A stretch of DNA of 64,000 bases from Lutjanus erythropterus. Lineage: Eukaryota > Chordata > Actinopteri > Lutjaniformes > Lutjanidae. Under the pieces are notes generated by a model. That model had not been told where the DNA came from and searched no databases. It saw only the letters and a program-made list of their open reading frames with translations. Below are positions 21,491 through 31,860 of this stretch, one piece after another (within the stretch, counting starts at the first letter, position 1; each line of letters begins with the position of its first letter). A program made the position numbers and the translations under genes. The DNA lies in contig CM034607.1 of the NCBI GenBank assembly GCA_020091685.1, positions 11,665,884-11,729,883 on the forward strand, read 5' to 3'.

Positions 21491-22844
21491 ATACTAATTG
21501 TTAGCATTAGCTCCCTGGACTTTTTTTTCTCTCTGTAATATTGTGCCTCATTATAGCCAATGCACACCCTCCACATGTGTTAGTTTTAGGCTCCATGGCA
21601 ACTGCAGCCAACGCACTGTACAGACTACATTTAAACTGTTTGAATCCATCTACAAGATTGGATGCATTCCTACAATTCCCAAATGCCACAACAAGAGCCT
21701 GATTTCATTTCAGCAGTGTATCACCTGGCAATTATATTTCGCTCAGCAAAATAGAGTTGTGTCATACACAGTCGCATTCAGAGACCGAAGGGCATAGTCC
21801 ATGATCACAGAAGGGTTTTAATATGCATTGTGTGACATGAGGTGCTGTATCCTCTCCAATCCTACACGGAGGATCTGCCGCTGTCGTTCGTCAAGCAGAG
21901 CATGGCAGATGCTCTCGCGAGCTACCATTGATTTGCCAAAAAGTGTGCATGTGTGTGTGCGCGCACGGGTGTGATGTGTCGCTAGCTAGCTGCAGAGATA
22001 ATTAGAACACAACTCTTTTGCTGTCCCTGCAGGCCACTGATCCAGCTGCTTTCATCTAATATAGGTCAGCTGTGACAAAGCCCTCAGCATGGACACTGAT
22101 CAGCTATGCTCGTGCTCTCTTACACAAAATATGCAGTTCAGCTCCTACACGAACACACATGGAGAGGCACGCTCTGACACATATGTATGGTGCACATAGG
22201 GGCATACACACGGAGATATACGCAGGTAAATACCCACGCTACTGCCTCTACTACTGTGCATTAATGATGGCAGACACAATGGGTGTTTGAGTTCAGAAAA
22301 ATTCACCCGCTCGTGGCTTTGTCTGCCCACCAGCTACTGTTGAAAAACACACCGCCCAATTCGGAGTGCAAATGAGTAACTTCAAGACAGCATCTCTCAC
22401 AGAAAAAGAAATGATTGCTGGTCAATGCAAATTTATTCACTTGCTCAAAATAAAATTCAATACCAGACTAGATAATGTCTTTAGTTGCTGTGACAGTAAG
22501 TATATGTGTATAATCCTCTGTGGTATAAGAGTCGCATTCGTTTATAGTCATTTTGTGGTAGTAGCATATAATGGATACAAATACCAGAAACACAAAAACG
22601 CGAAATTAATTGATGCAGCAAAAGATGTAATGAATAAATCAATTTAAACTCACTTTACTTTTTAAGACTAATGTGGCCATTATTAACACTGCAGTGGTCA
22701 ATGGATTTATAAAATGTAAAAACTGAGCCATCAAATTCACAGCTTGGGGCTGCAATAGCGAGAAACAATCCATTTTCAGCTATTTAGACCACATCAGGTC
22801 TCAACAGTAAGGACCGCCCGCTTGTCTGAGGTGAGTAAAACAGA
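21491..22844. other. non-coding; possible regulatory island near 21980-22080
   Basis: 21980-22080 is non-repetitive with gataattag, cagctg and ctaatata motifs and could be a conserved element. Elsewhere only short frames (60-99 codons, some antisense to each other) without recognisable domains. Confidence 0.3.
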
Positions 22845-23122
22845 ACTGAACAATTAAACTATTTTGATTATTGATTAGTCATTAGGATAAATTTTCATGC
22901 AAAAATTGCAAAAATGCTGTTTTCAACCTTTTCTCTGTTTATTATCATATTAAACTGAATGACTTTGGTTTCTGGACTGAAAAAACAAGACATTTAAAGA
23001 CATCATCTTGGACTTTGAAAAACTGGGATGGACACTTCTGAATATTTCCTGACATTTTGTAGACCAAATGATTTATGGAGAATAATGGCCAGAGTATTCG
23101 ATATTTAGTTGCAGCACTAGAT
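22845..23122. mobile_element. hAT-like short repeat ('tagttgcagcac' terminus), copy 1
   Basis: The left side carries attttgattattgattagtc and the right side ends gatatttagttgcagcacta. The interior ctggactgaaaaaacaagac and gacattttgtagacca match the element at 40021-41160. This is the layout of a very common teleost non-autonomous element. No ORF. Confidence 0.6.
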
Positions 23123-23274
23123 TAAACATGACACTTTTCAGTCTCTTGAACCCTGCACAAATATATTTTTCCAAATCTAGTATATACATGTCTAATGAAT
23201 ATAGAAAACATGGTCAAAAATGTTGTTGTAGTAGTGTATATAAAGGCAAATAAATGGATGATCAAAACTGTAAT

Positions 23275-23938
23275 CAACAGGTTTGATCAGGTTTATATGT
23301 TTTTGAGGCCAGGGACCCTTAGCTTATAGAGAGATGGAGCAGGGACCTTTCAATAATACATAGCCAACTAGTTTACTGTTATGGATAGGTGACAAACAGT
23401 GATTTAGTGGGTTAGCTAACTCACATGGTTGCACGAGGATTTATGGGTAGCCTTTTCTCAATGTTAATACAAATTATTCTTATTATTTTTCTTTTAACAA
23501 ATAAGCTAAAGTATCTTTGCTATGTTGGGTTATGTCACATTGCCTGGTGACTCATTAAACATACCAATACACAGTAAAGCCAAGACTGTTCAGGTGTTAC
23601 TGTGTAACACAAGAAAGCTACCAAACTCACACAGGAAGACAGCTCCCCAGTCTAAAACATGGCCCTCATTTCCCATCATGCTTCCTAGTAGTTTGTTAAG
23701 TTTGCAATTTTATATTACAAAATGCAGATGTTACTTTGTGCTTGTGTCTGTTCAGAATATGATGGTTTATGCTGGCAATTGTCATTTCTTTATTGCTGAG
23801 AGCTGCTTCCTGGCTGTTATTCTGTGCTGCTTGCCACAGTATATTTTTTTTACTTTATTTTCCTCAATCATCTGGGGCCCCTCAGAAATTATCTTGCAAC
23901 CCCCTTGGGGGTCTCAACGCCCAAGTTGAGAACCACTA
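23275..23938. mobile_element. hAT-like element with 'gttgagaaccact' end
   Basis: The right end caagttgagaaccact (23923-23938) is the classic inverted cagtggttctcaa terminus of hAT-type elements in vertebrates, preceded by gggggtctcaacgccc. The left side gaggccagggacccttagc (about 23306) resembles the opposite end. The 135-codon frame at 23522-23929 inside shows no transposase motif, so this is a non-autonomous or decayed copy. Confidence 0.5.
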
Positions 23939-24979
23939 TTTTACAGTATCATAAAATTTCATATCATATAATGCTTTCAGGTACATAAAGCTTTATATTT
24001 ATAGGGTATGGCAGGCTGTTTATACTCAGGTGTTTCCTGAAAACACCAGAGAACTGAGGATTTCGTAATTTGCCAGGGTTTTTGTTTACCACTGAACGCC
24101 CAGAAATCTTGTTCTTTTGCTCAGCTTTTCTGTGAGTTTTGCAGTTTATTCTCTCTCCTTCTCTTTTTTTTCACCATAGCTGGGAGAGCAAATGTATTCG
24201 AACACTCTGTTCTCTGGCAACAACTGTGGGACTCGAAGTTCTCCTCTGCATAACCTCTAAAAATGCAGAGAGGGCTACAGCTTAGTTAACAGTAAATCCT
24301 CAATATCCTCATAGAAACTTCCTGAAATGCATGTATACACAAACATACAGAGCTGTTTGCACATTTCGACTTACTCTCTGTACTTCCACATCAACTTTTA
24401 GCATGTACAGTCCAGCCACCTGTCACCAGGGGTCACCTCACCGAGGGTCCCGAGGCCAAGACTGCAGAGTTTGATGGGATGCAAACTGAAGAGCAGCTGG
24501 GATGAAGAGGAGCAAGGCAAGAGAGGAGGAAGCAATTACTTTCCTCTTTTTTCTCCATGCACTACACTGCGTCGCTCCTCTATTTCAAAGGTCACATTTA
24601 TTAAGTACCACAACTGATATACAGAGCACAACTAAAGAGTGGCTGCTTCACCTCCTCAGGTGCTGTGTTCAACCCTATCATACTGATGACCAACTCAACA
24701 GAAAAGCATCATTATCTTCTGTCTGCTTTACTACAATGGGCCCACTAATGGGGCAATAATTGGTGCAAATTGCAAAGTGAACAAGTCGTGGCGTAGCCTT
24801 TGGGATGGCTTGATTGAGAGGCCTATGCTATGTCGCATTGCGGGAGATCCGTGCATTCTCTTGACTCTAATCACCACTTTTCTTCCTCATTCAGCCTATC
24901 TTTATTTTTTCCTCCCTATGCATGCCCGGAGAGTGCAAACCTAGCAAGTGGGATCATGCAGGGCTTTTAACAACTGCGG
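23939..24979. other. non-coding, nothing recognised
   Basis: No supported gene; an 85-codon frame at 24502-24759 lacks recognisable content. Confidence 0.35.
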
Positions 24980-25110
24980 CTATTTATGCAAATACAATCA
25001 ATATTTGATAGTCCCCTTCGCTCTCTTTCTCCCTCCCTCTCTCTCCCTCACTTCCTCTCTCAATCTCCCTCTCTAACAAGAGACTGCAGTAGGGGCATTA
25101 ATTAGGGCCA
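24980..25110. promoter_or_regulatory. candidate enhancer island (octamer plus homeodomain motifs)
   Basis: A perfect POU octamer ATGCAAAT (24986-24993) is followed by tacaatcaatatttgat, a pyrimidine tract (25020-25075) and gcattaattaggg with a TAATTA core (25099-25104). The flanks are non-repetitive. The motif combination is typical of developmental enhancers; no conservation data are available. Confidence 0.25.
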
Positions 25111-25699
25111 GACATGCGCCAAGGAACCCCCACAGGGCTGAGCAGCAAGGCCAGTTCATACCAGGCCAGGAGAGGACAGGTTTGGCCTGACCACTGCAAT
25201 CAGGAAACAATGAGAGACCACAGAGACAGCAGTTGCTGCACAGCAATCCACAGCAACCCTGCTTAACTCTAATAGCTCTACTGACCTCGCTTAACTAGAT
25301 GATAAAAGTAAAAGACACGCAAGTATTTGTAATATGTTTCATTCATTTGTTCATTCATTTGTTTAAATGTGCCATTATTTTGTAAGTTGATGGATTGTTG
25401 AATGAAGTGACAGTTCCCTGAGCCAGCCCTGTTTAGTTACTGTTCCTACACCTGTTAAGCTTTCTGTTCTGTCTCGTGAAATTTATAATATTCTTTTTAA
25501 ACACTGGGTCCTTCATTTTCAGAGGTAGACAAAAGCAGATCTTTAGCCAGTGACTGTTGGTTTGGATGAAATGTCACTAGCTAGCTGGCTAGTTGGCTAG
25601 TTGACTTTCAGCTCACAATGTCGTGAACAAGATATGAGGGTGTCATTCAAGTGGGCTCCTCTTATAAACATGGTGAACACTACCCCATTTGAACACACC
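25111..25699. other. non-coding, nothing recognised
   Basis: AT-rich with short ctagctggctag repeats near 25580-25605. No gene. Confidence 0.35.
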
Positions 25700-26220
25700 A
25701 TAAGTCCCACCCCTCATTGTTCTGTGCTCCACTGACAGTTGAGCAAGATTGCTAAAATCTGTCAACCTTTTCTTTACCTATAGCTAACTAGTTAGCTAAC
25801 GATTCATATAGATTAGCTAACTAATTAGGTAGTTTTGCTAAGATTAGCTATCATAAGTAACTACCTAGCTAAAAATTGATGTAGACTGGCTAGCTCTGTT
25901 TACTACAGACCCCACACACTAGCTAAACACTTGCTTAAGATTGATGTAGATTGTAAAATGCTAGCTAGTTATCTAGCTCACTGAAGGTGAGACTATATAG
26001 CTTTTATAGGAATGTCAGCCATCCTCAAAATTAGGTTCTCTTTTCCACATAGACGAGTCTAGCATATAGCATATCTACGTACAGGAAACAGGAAAGAAAA
26101 AAGTTAACTGAGGTCCTAAAAGGGCCAGGACTTAGGAAGGGACTTGTTTTAAAACAAGAATAGGGTAAATGGAGACTCTAGATAGGCTATAGGACATGAT
26201 ATTGTGCATGTGCAGTGTGT
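25700..26220. mobile_element. foldback element, copy 2 of the 17-kb family
   Basis: The right arm (about 26048-26120: catatagcatatctac, then caggaaacaggaaagaaaaa) parallels 17334-17386 of copy 1. The left terminus ttctgtgctccactgaca (25720 onward) is the inverted form of the ggagcgcagagcaa end of copy 1. The centre is again gctagct/gctaac-rich. Copy 2 lacks the matching right outer end. Confidence 0.6.
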
Positions 26221-26374
26221 ATGACCCAGGTAAAAAGTCAGCATATTTACCAGTGATCCATGTGTGACACATTTCTTGGATTGCAGTGATCCATTTTGTC
26301 TTAATAATTTTTGGATGAAAAGATTCATCAGTTATTCATTCTAACATGTATATCATTTATCATGTAACACGGTT

Positions 26375-26592
26375 GGCAAGTCAAGTCAGTTTTATAAATC
26401 ATAACAGAAGTTATCTCAGGGCATCATCAAGCACACGAAAATCATACTCCTTATGACATTATTTAGAGGCCTTCCATCCATGAGCAAGCACTTGGCAACA
26501 GTGACAAGGAAAAATTCCCTTTTATGAGGCAAAAACCTTAAGAAGAATTAGGCTTAGGGTAGGCAGCCATCTGCCTCTACCAATACTTGAGT
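26375..26592 (+). mobile_element. teleost repeat with 'acttggcaacagtgacaagg' module
   Basis: The ordered landmarks tcagttttataaatca, gaagttatctcagggc, catgagcaagcacttggc, agtgacaaggaaaaattccc and agccatctgcctctacc match a very widespread teleost interspersed repeat that I recognise. CpG sites of the familiar form appear as TpG/CpA here, indicating an old copy. No ORF; tail not seen. Confidence 0.65.
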
Positions 26593-27510
26593 TCACAGAA
26601 GCAGTGCCTGAAGCCACAGCTGTACTTCACAATTTACTGACGCTGTGATGAGCTGGACATATACTTCCACAAAATACTCAAGACGTGCCTTTGTCAAGAG
26701 TACTGAATCACTGTATTATAAATTTTAGGGCAACTGCTAAACCCAAAGAGTCCGGGGGCTTTGCAAACCACTGTCCTACATTTAGGACATAGCACATACT
26801 GTATATTCTTATTAACTTCTTAGGGATTTCCACAGGATTAGGTTCAGACAACCCAAGCAACTTCCTTAACACCAGCCATTTCCAATTAGATCCTATTAAC
26901 AGAACACTGACTTCAGCTCTGCAAGCACCCTATAGGGGATTTCCATCAGCTTAGAAGAGGGGGAAAAGTTTAATAACACTTGCATGTATTCCTTCCATAT
27001 AGCTAGAATATACAGTACTGTTCTGATTTTGTTCATTCCAGCGGCGTACCATGAAGTTGCATGATAACCCCCAGATCCCAGCAATGCACATCTTGGAGTA
27101 AGACATACAGTTAAGTAGCATGCCGATCACACATACTATAAGGATCATGCTAATAACATCTCTAGGAGATCATATATACTTTAAAGGCCTGATGCACCCT
27201 GCCTGCTTTAAGGAGCTCAGTAAGCTGCAAGTGAGATGACAGAGCTTTAGAGATCGTATGGGTCAGGCTTTCCCAGAGAAAGAAGAAAAAACAAGACAGG
27301 GAGAGAAGACAGCAAAGAAAGGATGAATGCACGAAGATCTGCGAGAGAAGTTCCAGAAGTAGCAGAAAGATGAACAAAAGGAATAAAAGAAAGATGCTGG
27401 TGAGGAAAGGTTAACAGAATGAAGCTCGGATGGTAAAATTTATCGAGAGGTTGAGAAAATAGACAGAAATGTATTTCTTGCTGCTTTTTCATACAGAGTT
27501 CAGTCTGAGG
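26593..27510. other. non-coding; possible DNA-element end near 26735-26775
   Basis: gagtccgggggctttgcaaa followed by ccactg resembles a hAT-type terminus. The rest shows no gene; antisense frames of 62-99 codons lack domains. Confidence 0.3.
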
Positions 27511-27880
27511 GCAAGGCCACACCAGCATTTCTAAAATCAGAATCAATGCGTTTCAATGGAATTTCTGCAATCAATAGGTTTTCTAGCATTTGTTCGTGGA
27601 GGGAAAGTAAATTTACACAGTTCTGTTGAGTGGAAATTCAACTTTGGTATAGTTTGACACGTAAATCTGTGCCTTTGTCCAAATTGCAACCCATTTTGAC
27701 ACTGCTGACCTTTGAGAGAACTGGAAAAGTCCAAAATGGAGGAGGTTATCATATTAGCTGTGCAGTACCATGCAATTTTATATAACCCTGCCTGGCTGAA
27801 TATAAACTGCTCCACAAAAGAGTGAACTGCCATGATTTGCAGTCTACCACAGAGAGTGAGAGGTGGATGAGACGTAGAGG
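27511..27880 (+). mobile_element. PIF/Harbinger-like DNA transposon relic, 5' part
   Basis: Begins gcaaggccacaccagcattt and proceeds through a leader with many TpG/CpA positions (decayed CpGs) into the start of a MADF-like reading frame at 27736. PIF/Harbinger elements of fish typically carry a MADF/Myb-like accessory gene beside the nuclease transposase; the nuclease gene is absent here. Family assignment is inference from this layout. Confidence 0.45.
27736..27825 (+). pseudogene. MADF-domain N-terminal fragment, broken
   Basis: From the ATG the first 18 residues are MEEVIILAVQYHAILYNP, which fits the start of a MADF (Myb/SANT-like in Adf-1) DNA-binding domain: an acidic start, I-x-x-A-V, then a conserved LYxP. 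After about 21 codons the frame departs from the family, and similarity seems to resume in another frame (EYKLLHKR from about 27802), indicating a frameshift; the original frame stops at 27825. A live protein would bind DNA in the nucleus and assist transposition or act as a domesticated regulator. This copy is non-functional. Confidence 0.45.
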
Positions 27881-28129
27881 GGCAGATGGTACAAATGGAA
27901 GTTACTGTGTTAATTTAGTAAGGGTGTTATCTTTTAGCATTCTTTATGCTCTGAGCAGGCACATCGCTTAACTGATATAACTGATACTCGCCAGGTGAAG
28001 TTCTGGCCGATTTTAATCACCTGCTGTGGAGTCTCACTGTCCTGAGCCGTGCCAGTCTGTGATGTTTCCAGTCAGGATGCTTTCCAATCACAGTTCTTGT
28101 GGTCTCCATGTTAGTCATAATGTCTAGGC

Positions 28130-28370
28130 ACATTTTTAGAAGGCTACAACTTTATCTTCTAATGCCTTACTATGTATTAAGTTATTGTCTTTCCTTACAT
28201 GACTTGCTATTTTTACTTCCTGCCTTAGTTCTTTTCCCATCTTTTTTGATCCCTCATTGTTTTCACCTACTCCTGATTGGCCTCACTTGTGTCTTGTTAT
28301 CCTCCACCTTTCTAGTGTATTTAGTCATTCCATCCTTATTTACCAGGTTGCACTGTTACAGCTAGTCAAG
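28130..28370 (+). mobile_element. repeat arm A of an inverted pair
   Basis: 28210-28319 (tttttacttcctgcctta, ttgttttcacct, gtcttgttatcctcc) is the inverted counterpart of 29207-29308. It belongs to a teleost repeat recognisable by the attgttttcacct and acttcctgcct motifs. The arms lie about 900 bp apart. Confidence 0.6.
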
Positions 28371-28639
28371 CAAGGCACTCACCACATGTACTCTGTGGTT
28401 TGATGTTGGACAACTTATTTCAGTTGGCATTGCGGCATCTGCTACCTGCATTTTCAAAGTCCCCGCGAAACAACAACAACCTCTAAGATAGCAACCTACG
28501 CTCTGAAAATAGCAAATTAGCTCAAGCTAACAGCTGTTCCTTTTTCTAGTGCTGTGATAAAATCATTTGAATGCCTGGGCTCAGCTCCCAATGTTGAAAT
28601 CCAAATTCCACCAAAGCAAATTCCTCCCGACACTATTTA

Positions 28640-28815
28640 GTAGGGACACCATCGCTGCATCCTGGGTTTAGCGCCACCCAAGACAACTGTGATTGGTTTA
28701 GAGAAATACAAACAGCATTTTTTTTTCCACCTATAGCAGAATGATTTGTGGAGCCAGACCCTTCTGCAGCACTGAGCACTGTGGTGATAGGTCTGGCCAT
28801 ACGAGACAGAGAATA
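28640..28815 (+). mobile_element. teleost repeat with 'tttagcgccacccaagac' module
   Basis: tttagcgccacccaagac followed by gtgattggttta, a gtggagccagacc segment and ggtctggccatacgagac is a recognisable common teleost interspersed sequence. It sits between the two inverted arms. No ORF. Confidence 0.55.
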
Positions 28816-28999
28816 GACCCAAAATGCAGATTCTGATGATAGATCTTTGCAGTTCAAAAGATTGATTGCATAAAACTCAAAATACAGAGTCAAAAACCAA
28901 AAGCTTATATAGAGAAGGAAGGCACAAGGTCAAAATGTTCAAAGGCAAACAAATCCAAATCAGTGTGTAAAATCTTGATCATATAATACCAGAAGAAAG

Positions 29000-29390
29000 T
29001 CCAAAAATGGGAAAATGCACTAGTGAAAGGGAAGATAACAAGACACAGCTTAAACTTTTGGTATTTGACTTTGCATTCTGCAGTTTTCTGTAATAAATCC
29101 TTTGAATTGCACAGCCTTCACAGTCTGCATCTTCTCTGCTTTCCTGGTACCTTGCTTGACTACCTGTGACATTTCGAACTGGCAAAGAAGGAGACAAAGA
29201 CACAAGATACTAGTGAGGGGGAGGATAACAAGACACGGGCGAGGCCAACCAGGTGAAAACAATCAGGAATCAGAATGACGGGAAAAGAACAAAGGCAGGA
29301 AGTAAAAAAAACAAAAGACCCGAGAGGACAGGCATGAACTTTAAAATCAAACAGGAAACAAAGTAAAACCTAAAACCATGACAACTGTAT
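29000..29390 (-). mobile_element. repeat arm B of the inverted pair, with an internal tandem duplication
   Basis: 29207-29308 inverts 28210-28319. The block gataacaagacac with its preceding actagtgaggg occurs twice in the same orientation (29019-29046 and 29209-29237), so the arm carries a duplication about 190 bp apart. The end aaaaccatgacaac near 29380 resembles the usual terminus of this repeat. Confidence 0.55.
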
Positions 29391-30689
29391 CATCAAGTTG
29401 ATAGCACTATTGTTATTTTCTGAATTCCAATTTCCAAATTAATTAATTTCCTTGTGCCTATTTCTGGTGTGACCAGCACTCACAGAAGGATGCATGGGGA
29501 CACCTTGACCTACAACGAAATGCTAATAGTGTGTCAGAAAAAAGATGTCTTTTGGGTTGTGACACAGAACTGTTGTTTGCTGTTGCACACTGCTCAAATT
29601 GTTCCAAATAGATGCTTGCATAAAACCAAGGTTGTATCAAATGTATGACATCAGCACCGGTGGGTAACTTCACACTGCTGGCCTCTACATGACCTTTTTC
29701 AACATCGGGATTGTCACACTGCCAAATCCACATGAGCAGCTGGATGAAGATCTTGTTAGCAGACACACACACAGACAGGCAAAACAAGCACTCCCATCTC
29801 TTGTCTTAATGGGTTTTAGACTCTGTTCTGACTGTACACAAATCAAATGAATTTACCAGCTCGAGGCACGCCTGCAGACACACTGCACATTAGAGTGAGG
29901 TGGTAGTGATATGGTGCTCTTAAGCTGGCACCGAACTGCATGCATAAATCAGAGGAAGCACCGCTGAGATGAACAGAGGAGATACGCAACGGAAAGAAGG
30001 GCACGGCGTGGTTGAATAGAAGGTTAAAAAGAGTTCGAAGGACATGAGGGGAAAGGTTGAGATGAATTAGGGTAAGGAAAAGCTGAAGGGGCAAAAGTCT
30101 TCTTTCTGCTTCACCGGGTTTCCTACAAGTGAACCATATGTTATTGTTACATCTGTGCACGTGTATGCTTATTGTATATAAATGTGTATGGCTGTGCACA
30201 GACACAGCTGTGCTTTTCTTCACGGTCACGTATCTTTATGGGTGCACCCACACACATATTCTCCGTGGCCAGAGCAAAACACTGAGAGCCCAGCTCCTTC
30301 TCCAGCGCTCACCTGACAGCTCGCCATTTTTCATCGTATTCCAACCGCTTTCGCACTCCCTCGACTCTTACAGATCCCTCGGTTCTCATTAGGAGATTCC
30401 TTGGCAGCAGCTGGATACAGTAAAAGAGTGTTTCTTCTTCCTTCACCCTCTCTCAATCAACCTCTAACCCTCTCGCGTTCACTCCTCTTAGCCTCGCGCT
30501 ACCTTCCACTTGTACAACTTAAATCTCCTTCCTCTTTTCCTCGCCAACAATCCGTGCCCCACCTTTTCATTTACTGCCGTTCCACCATCCTTTCCTTATT
30601 TTCTCTAAATTGCTCGGCTCTCCTAAGATGATGATGAAGAGCTAATACAAGGCAGCAACAGAGCAAAAACAATGACCTGAAAAGAAATT
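29391..30689. other. non-coding; CpG-retaining segment 30290-30600
   Basis: No supported gene. 30290-30600 keeps many CpG dinucleotides (ctcgccattt, atcgtatt, aaccgctttcgc, cctcgcgctacc), unlike most of the window. A weaker exon-like interval on the minus strand (30313-30410) is discussed in the findings. Confidence 0.35.
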
Positions 30690-30900
30690 TTACAAGTTCA
30701 ACGTGGCCCCACATTACCTCCCGTTATTCGTTTATCACAGGCGGGCAATTTTGAGAATGACTAAAGTTATGATTAATTCATCTTAATGCTGCTGGTGAAT
30801 ATAGCAGTAGCAATGATGCCCCAGAGCATCTAAACAATCAGTATCTTTCTCATTATTCTCAGTCAGACCTGTCAAAGATTTGCTGTATGAGTGGGTGTTA
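30690..30900. promoter_or_regulatory. candidate conserved non-coding element
   Basis: Non-repetitive sequence with a dense set of homeobox-like and AT-rich motifs (gttatgattaattcatctta, gaatatagcagtag, taaacaatca) and no low complexity. This resembles vertebrate developmental enhancers by eye. No conservation evidence available. Confidence 0.25.
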
Positions 30901-31561
30901 GCACATATTCAGAATGTATGCACACGCATGTGTGAATCTCTAAATGTAATTTTTCGTCCGTGTCCCTTCACCCGAAACCCAATTCCAAGCTTGCTAATGC
31001 ATTATGGATCATTAGACAAATATACTGACGGCGCACTGATTACAGAAATGAATGATGCATGCTGTTTTGCCTCATTGTGTGTGCGTCAGTTTGTGCATTT
31101 GCAGTGGTGCGCGTTCAAACGCACACACAGAGAGGTCATTTAAGAGAGACAGACTCAAGGCAATGAATAGGATGTCCATTAGTGGACAGACTATTGGTAA
31201 TACGACACAGGGGTTATGGCTAGGGTTTACAGCATCATCCTAAACCATGTCATCAGGTTCACCTCAAGGTCGCCTGCAGTTTAACACCGAGAGTGAGGCC
31301 CGGCTTTTGGACCAACATGAAAAGTTGGAACCAATTTTCTATCCACGAAATGCATGGATCCGAAATAAAAAAAAGAGCAAGATGTGATCAAAATCAAAAC
31401 ATGTAATTAGTGTGCTTGTTTGTGTAAGTTTGTGTAAAGGAAAAAGGGAGTTTTTCTTCTAAACACAAAATACATGTTTGAACATAGTGGCTGAAAACAT
31501 GTGAAAAGACTGAATACTATGTAAATCTGAATTCTAAAATTACACGTAACAACCTGACACA
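30901..31561. other. non-coding, nothing recognised
   Basis: An 87-codon frame (30880-31143) lacks recognisable content. No repeat recognised. Confidence 0.35.
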
Positions 31562-31860
31562 GAAGAAAAGAAAAAACTGTAATCGTCCTCTGGCTCTGGT
31601 GGCTCAAACATGTTTGTACATGTCCAATAAATCTGATAGATGCAGCGTTCATATTTCAGGTCATTTTCAGGTTGTATCAGTGTTTGACACTGAGACAGTG
31701 AAGCAGACACGGCTCCAGTGTTTCAGAGCAGGGCAAACTGCTCAGTTTTCTTGATTTTGAGACCTAATTTTATATACTAGACAAACGTTTCTGTGTTGTG
31801 ACAAACTCAGAACACATATGTATTGTTTATTGTAGTATCTTTAACTGTGTGTTGTCTTTT
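31562..31860 (+). mobile_element. dispersed repeat, copy 1 (partner at 59163)
   Basis: Landmarks acatgtccaataa (31619), atatttcaggtcatttt, gtgtttgacactgagac, ccagtgtttcagagcag, ttgattttgagac, aactcagaacacatatg and agtatctttaactgtg recur in the same order and orientation at 59163-59510. From 31620 to about 31743 there is no indel relative to the partner; the reading frame that is open there stops here near 31752. It is non-coding in this copy. Confidence 0.7.

Noticed and set aside
22790-22830. Exon-like interval ending in ctgag|gtgagt on the plus strand
   Set aside because: Donor is good, but the acceptor is weak and the interval is short with no recognisable peptide; chance pairs like this are expected in 64 kb.
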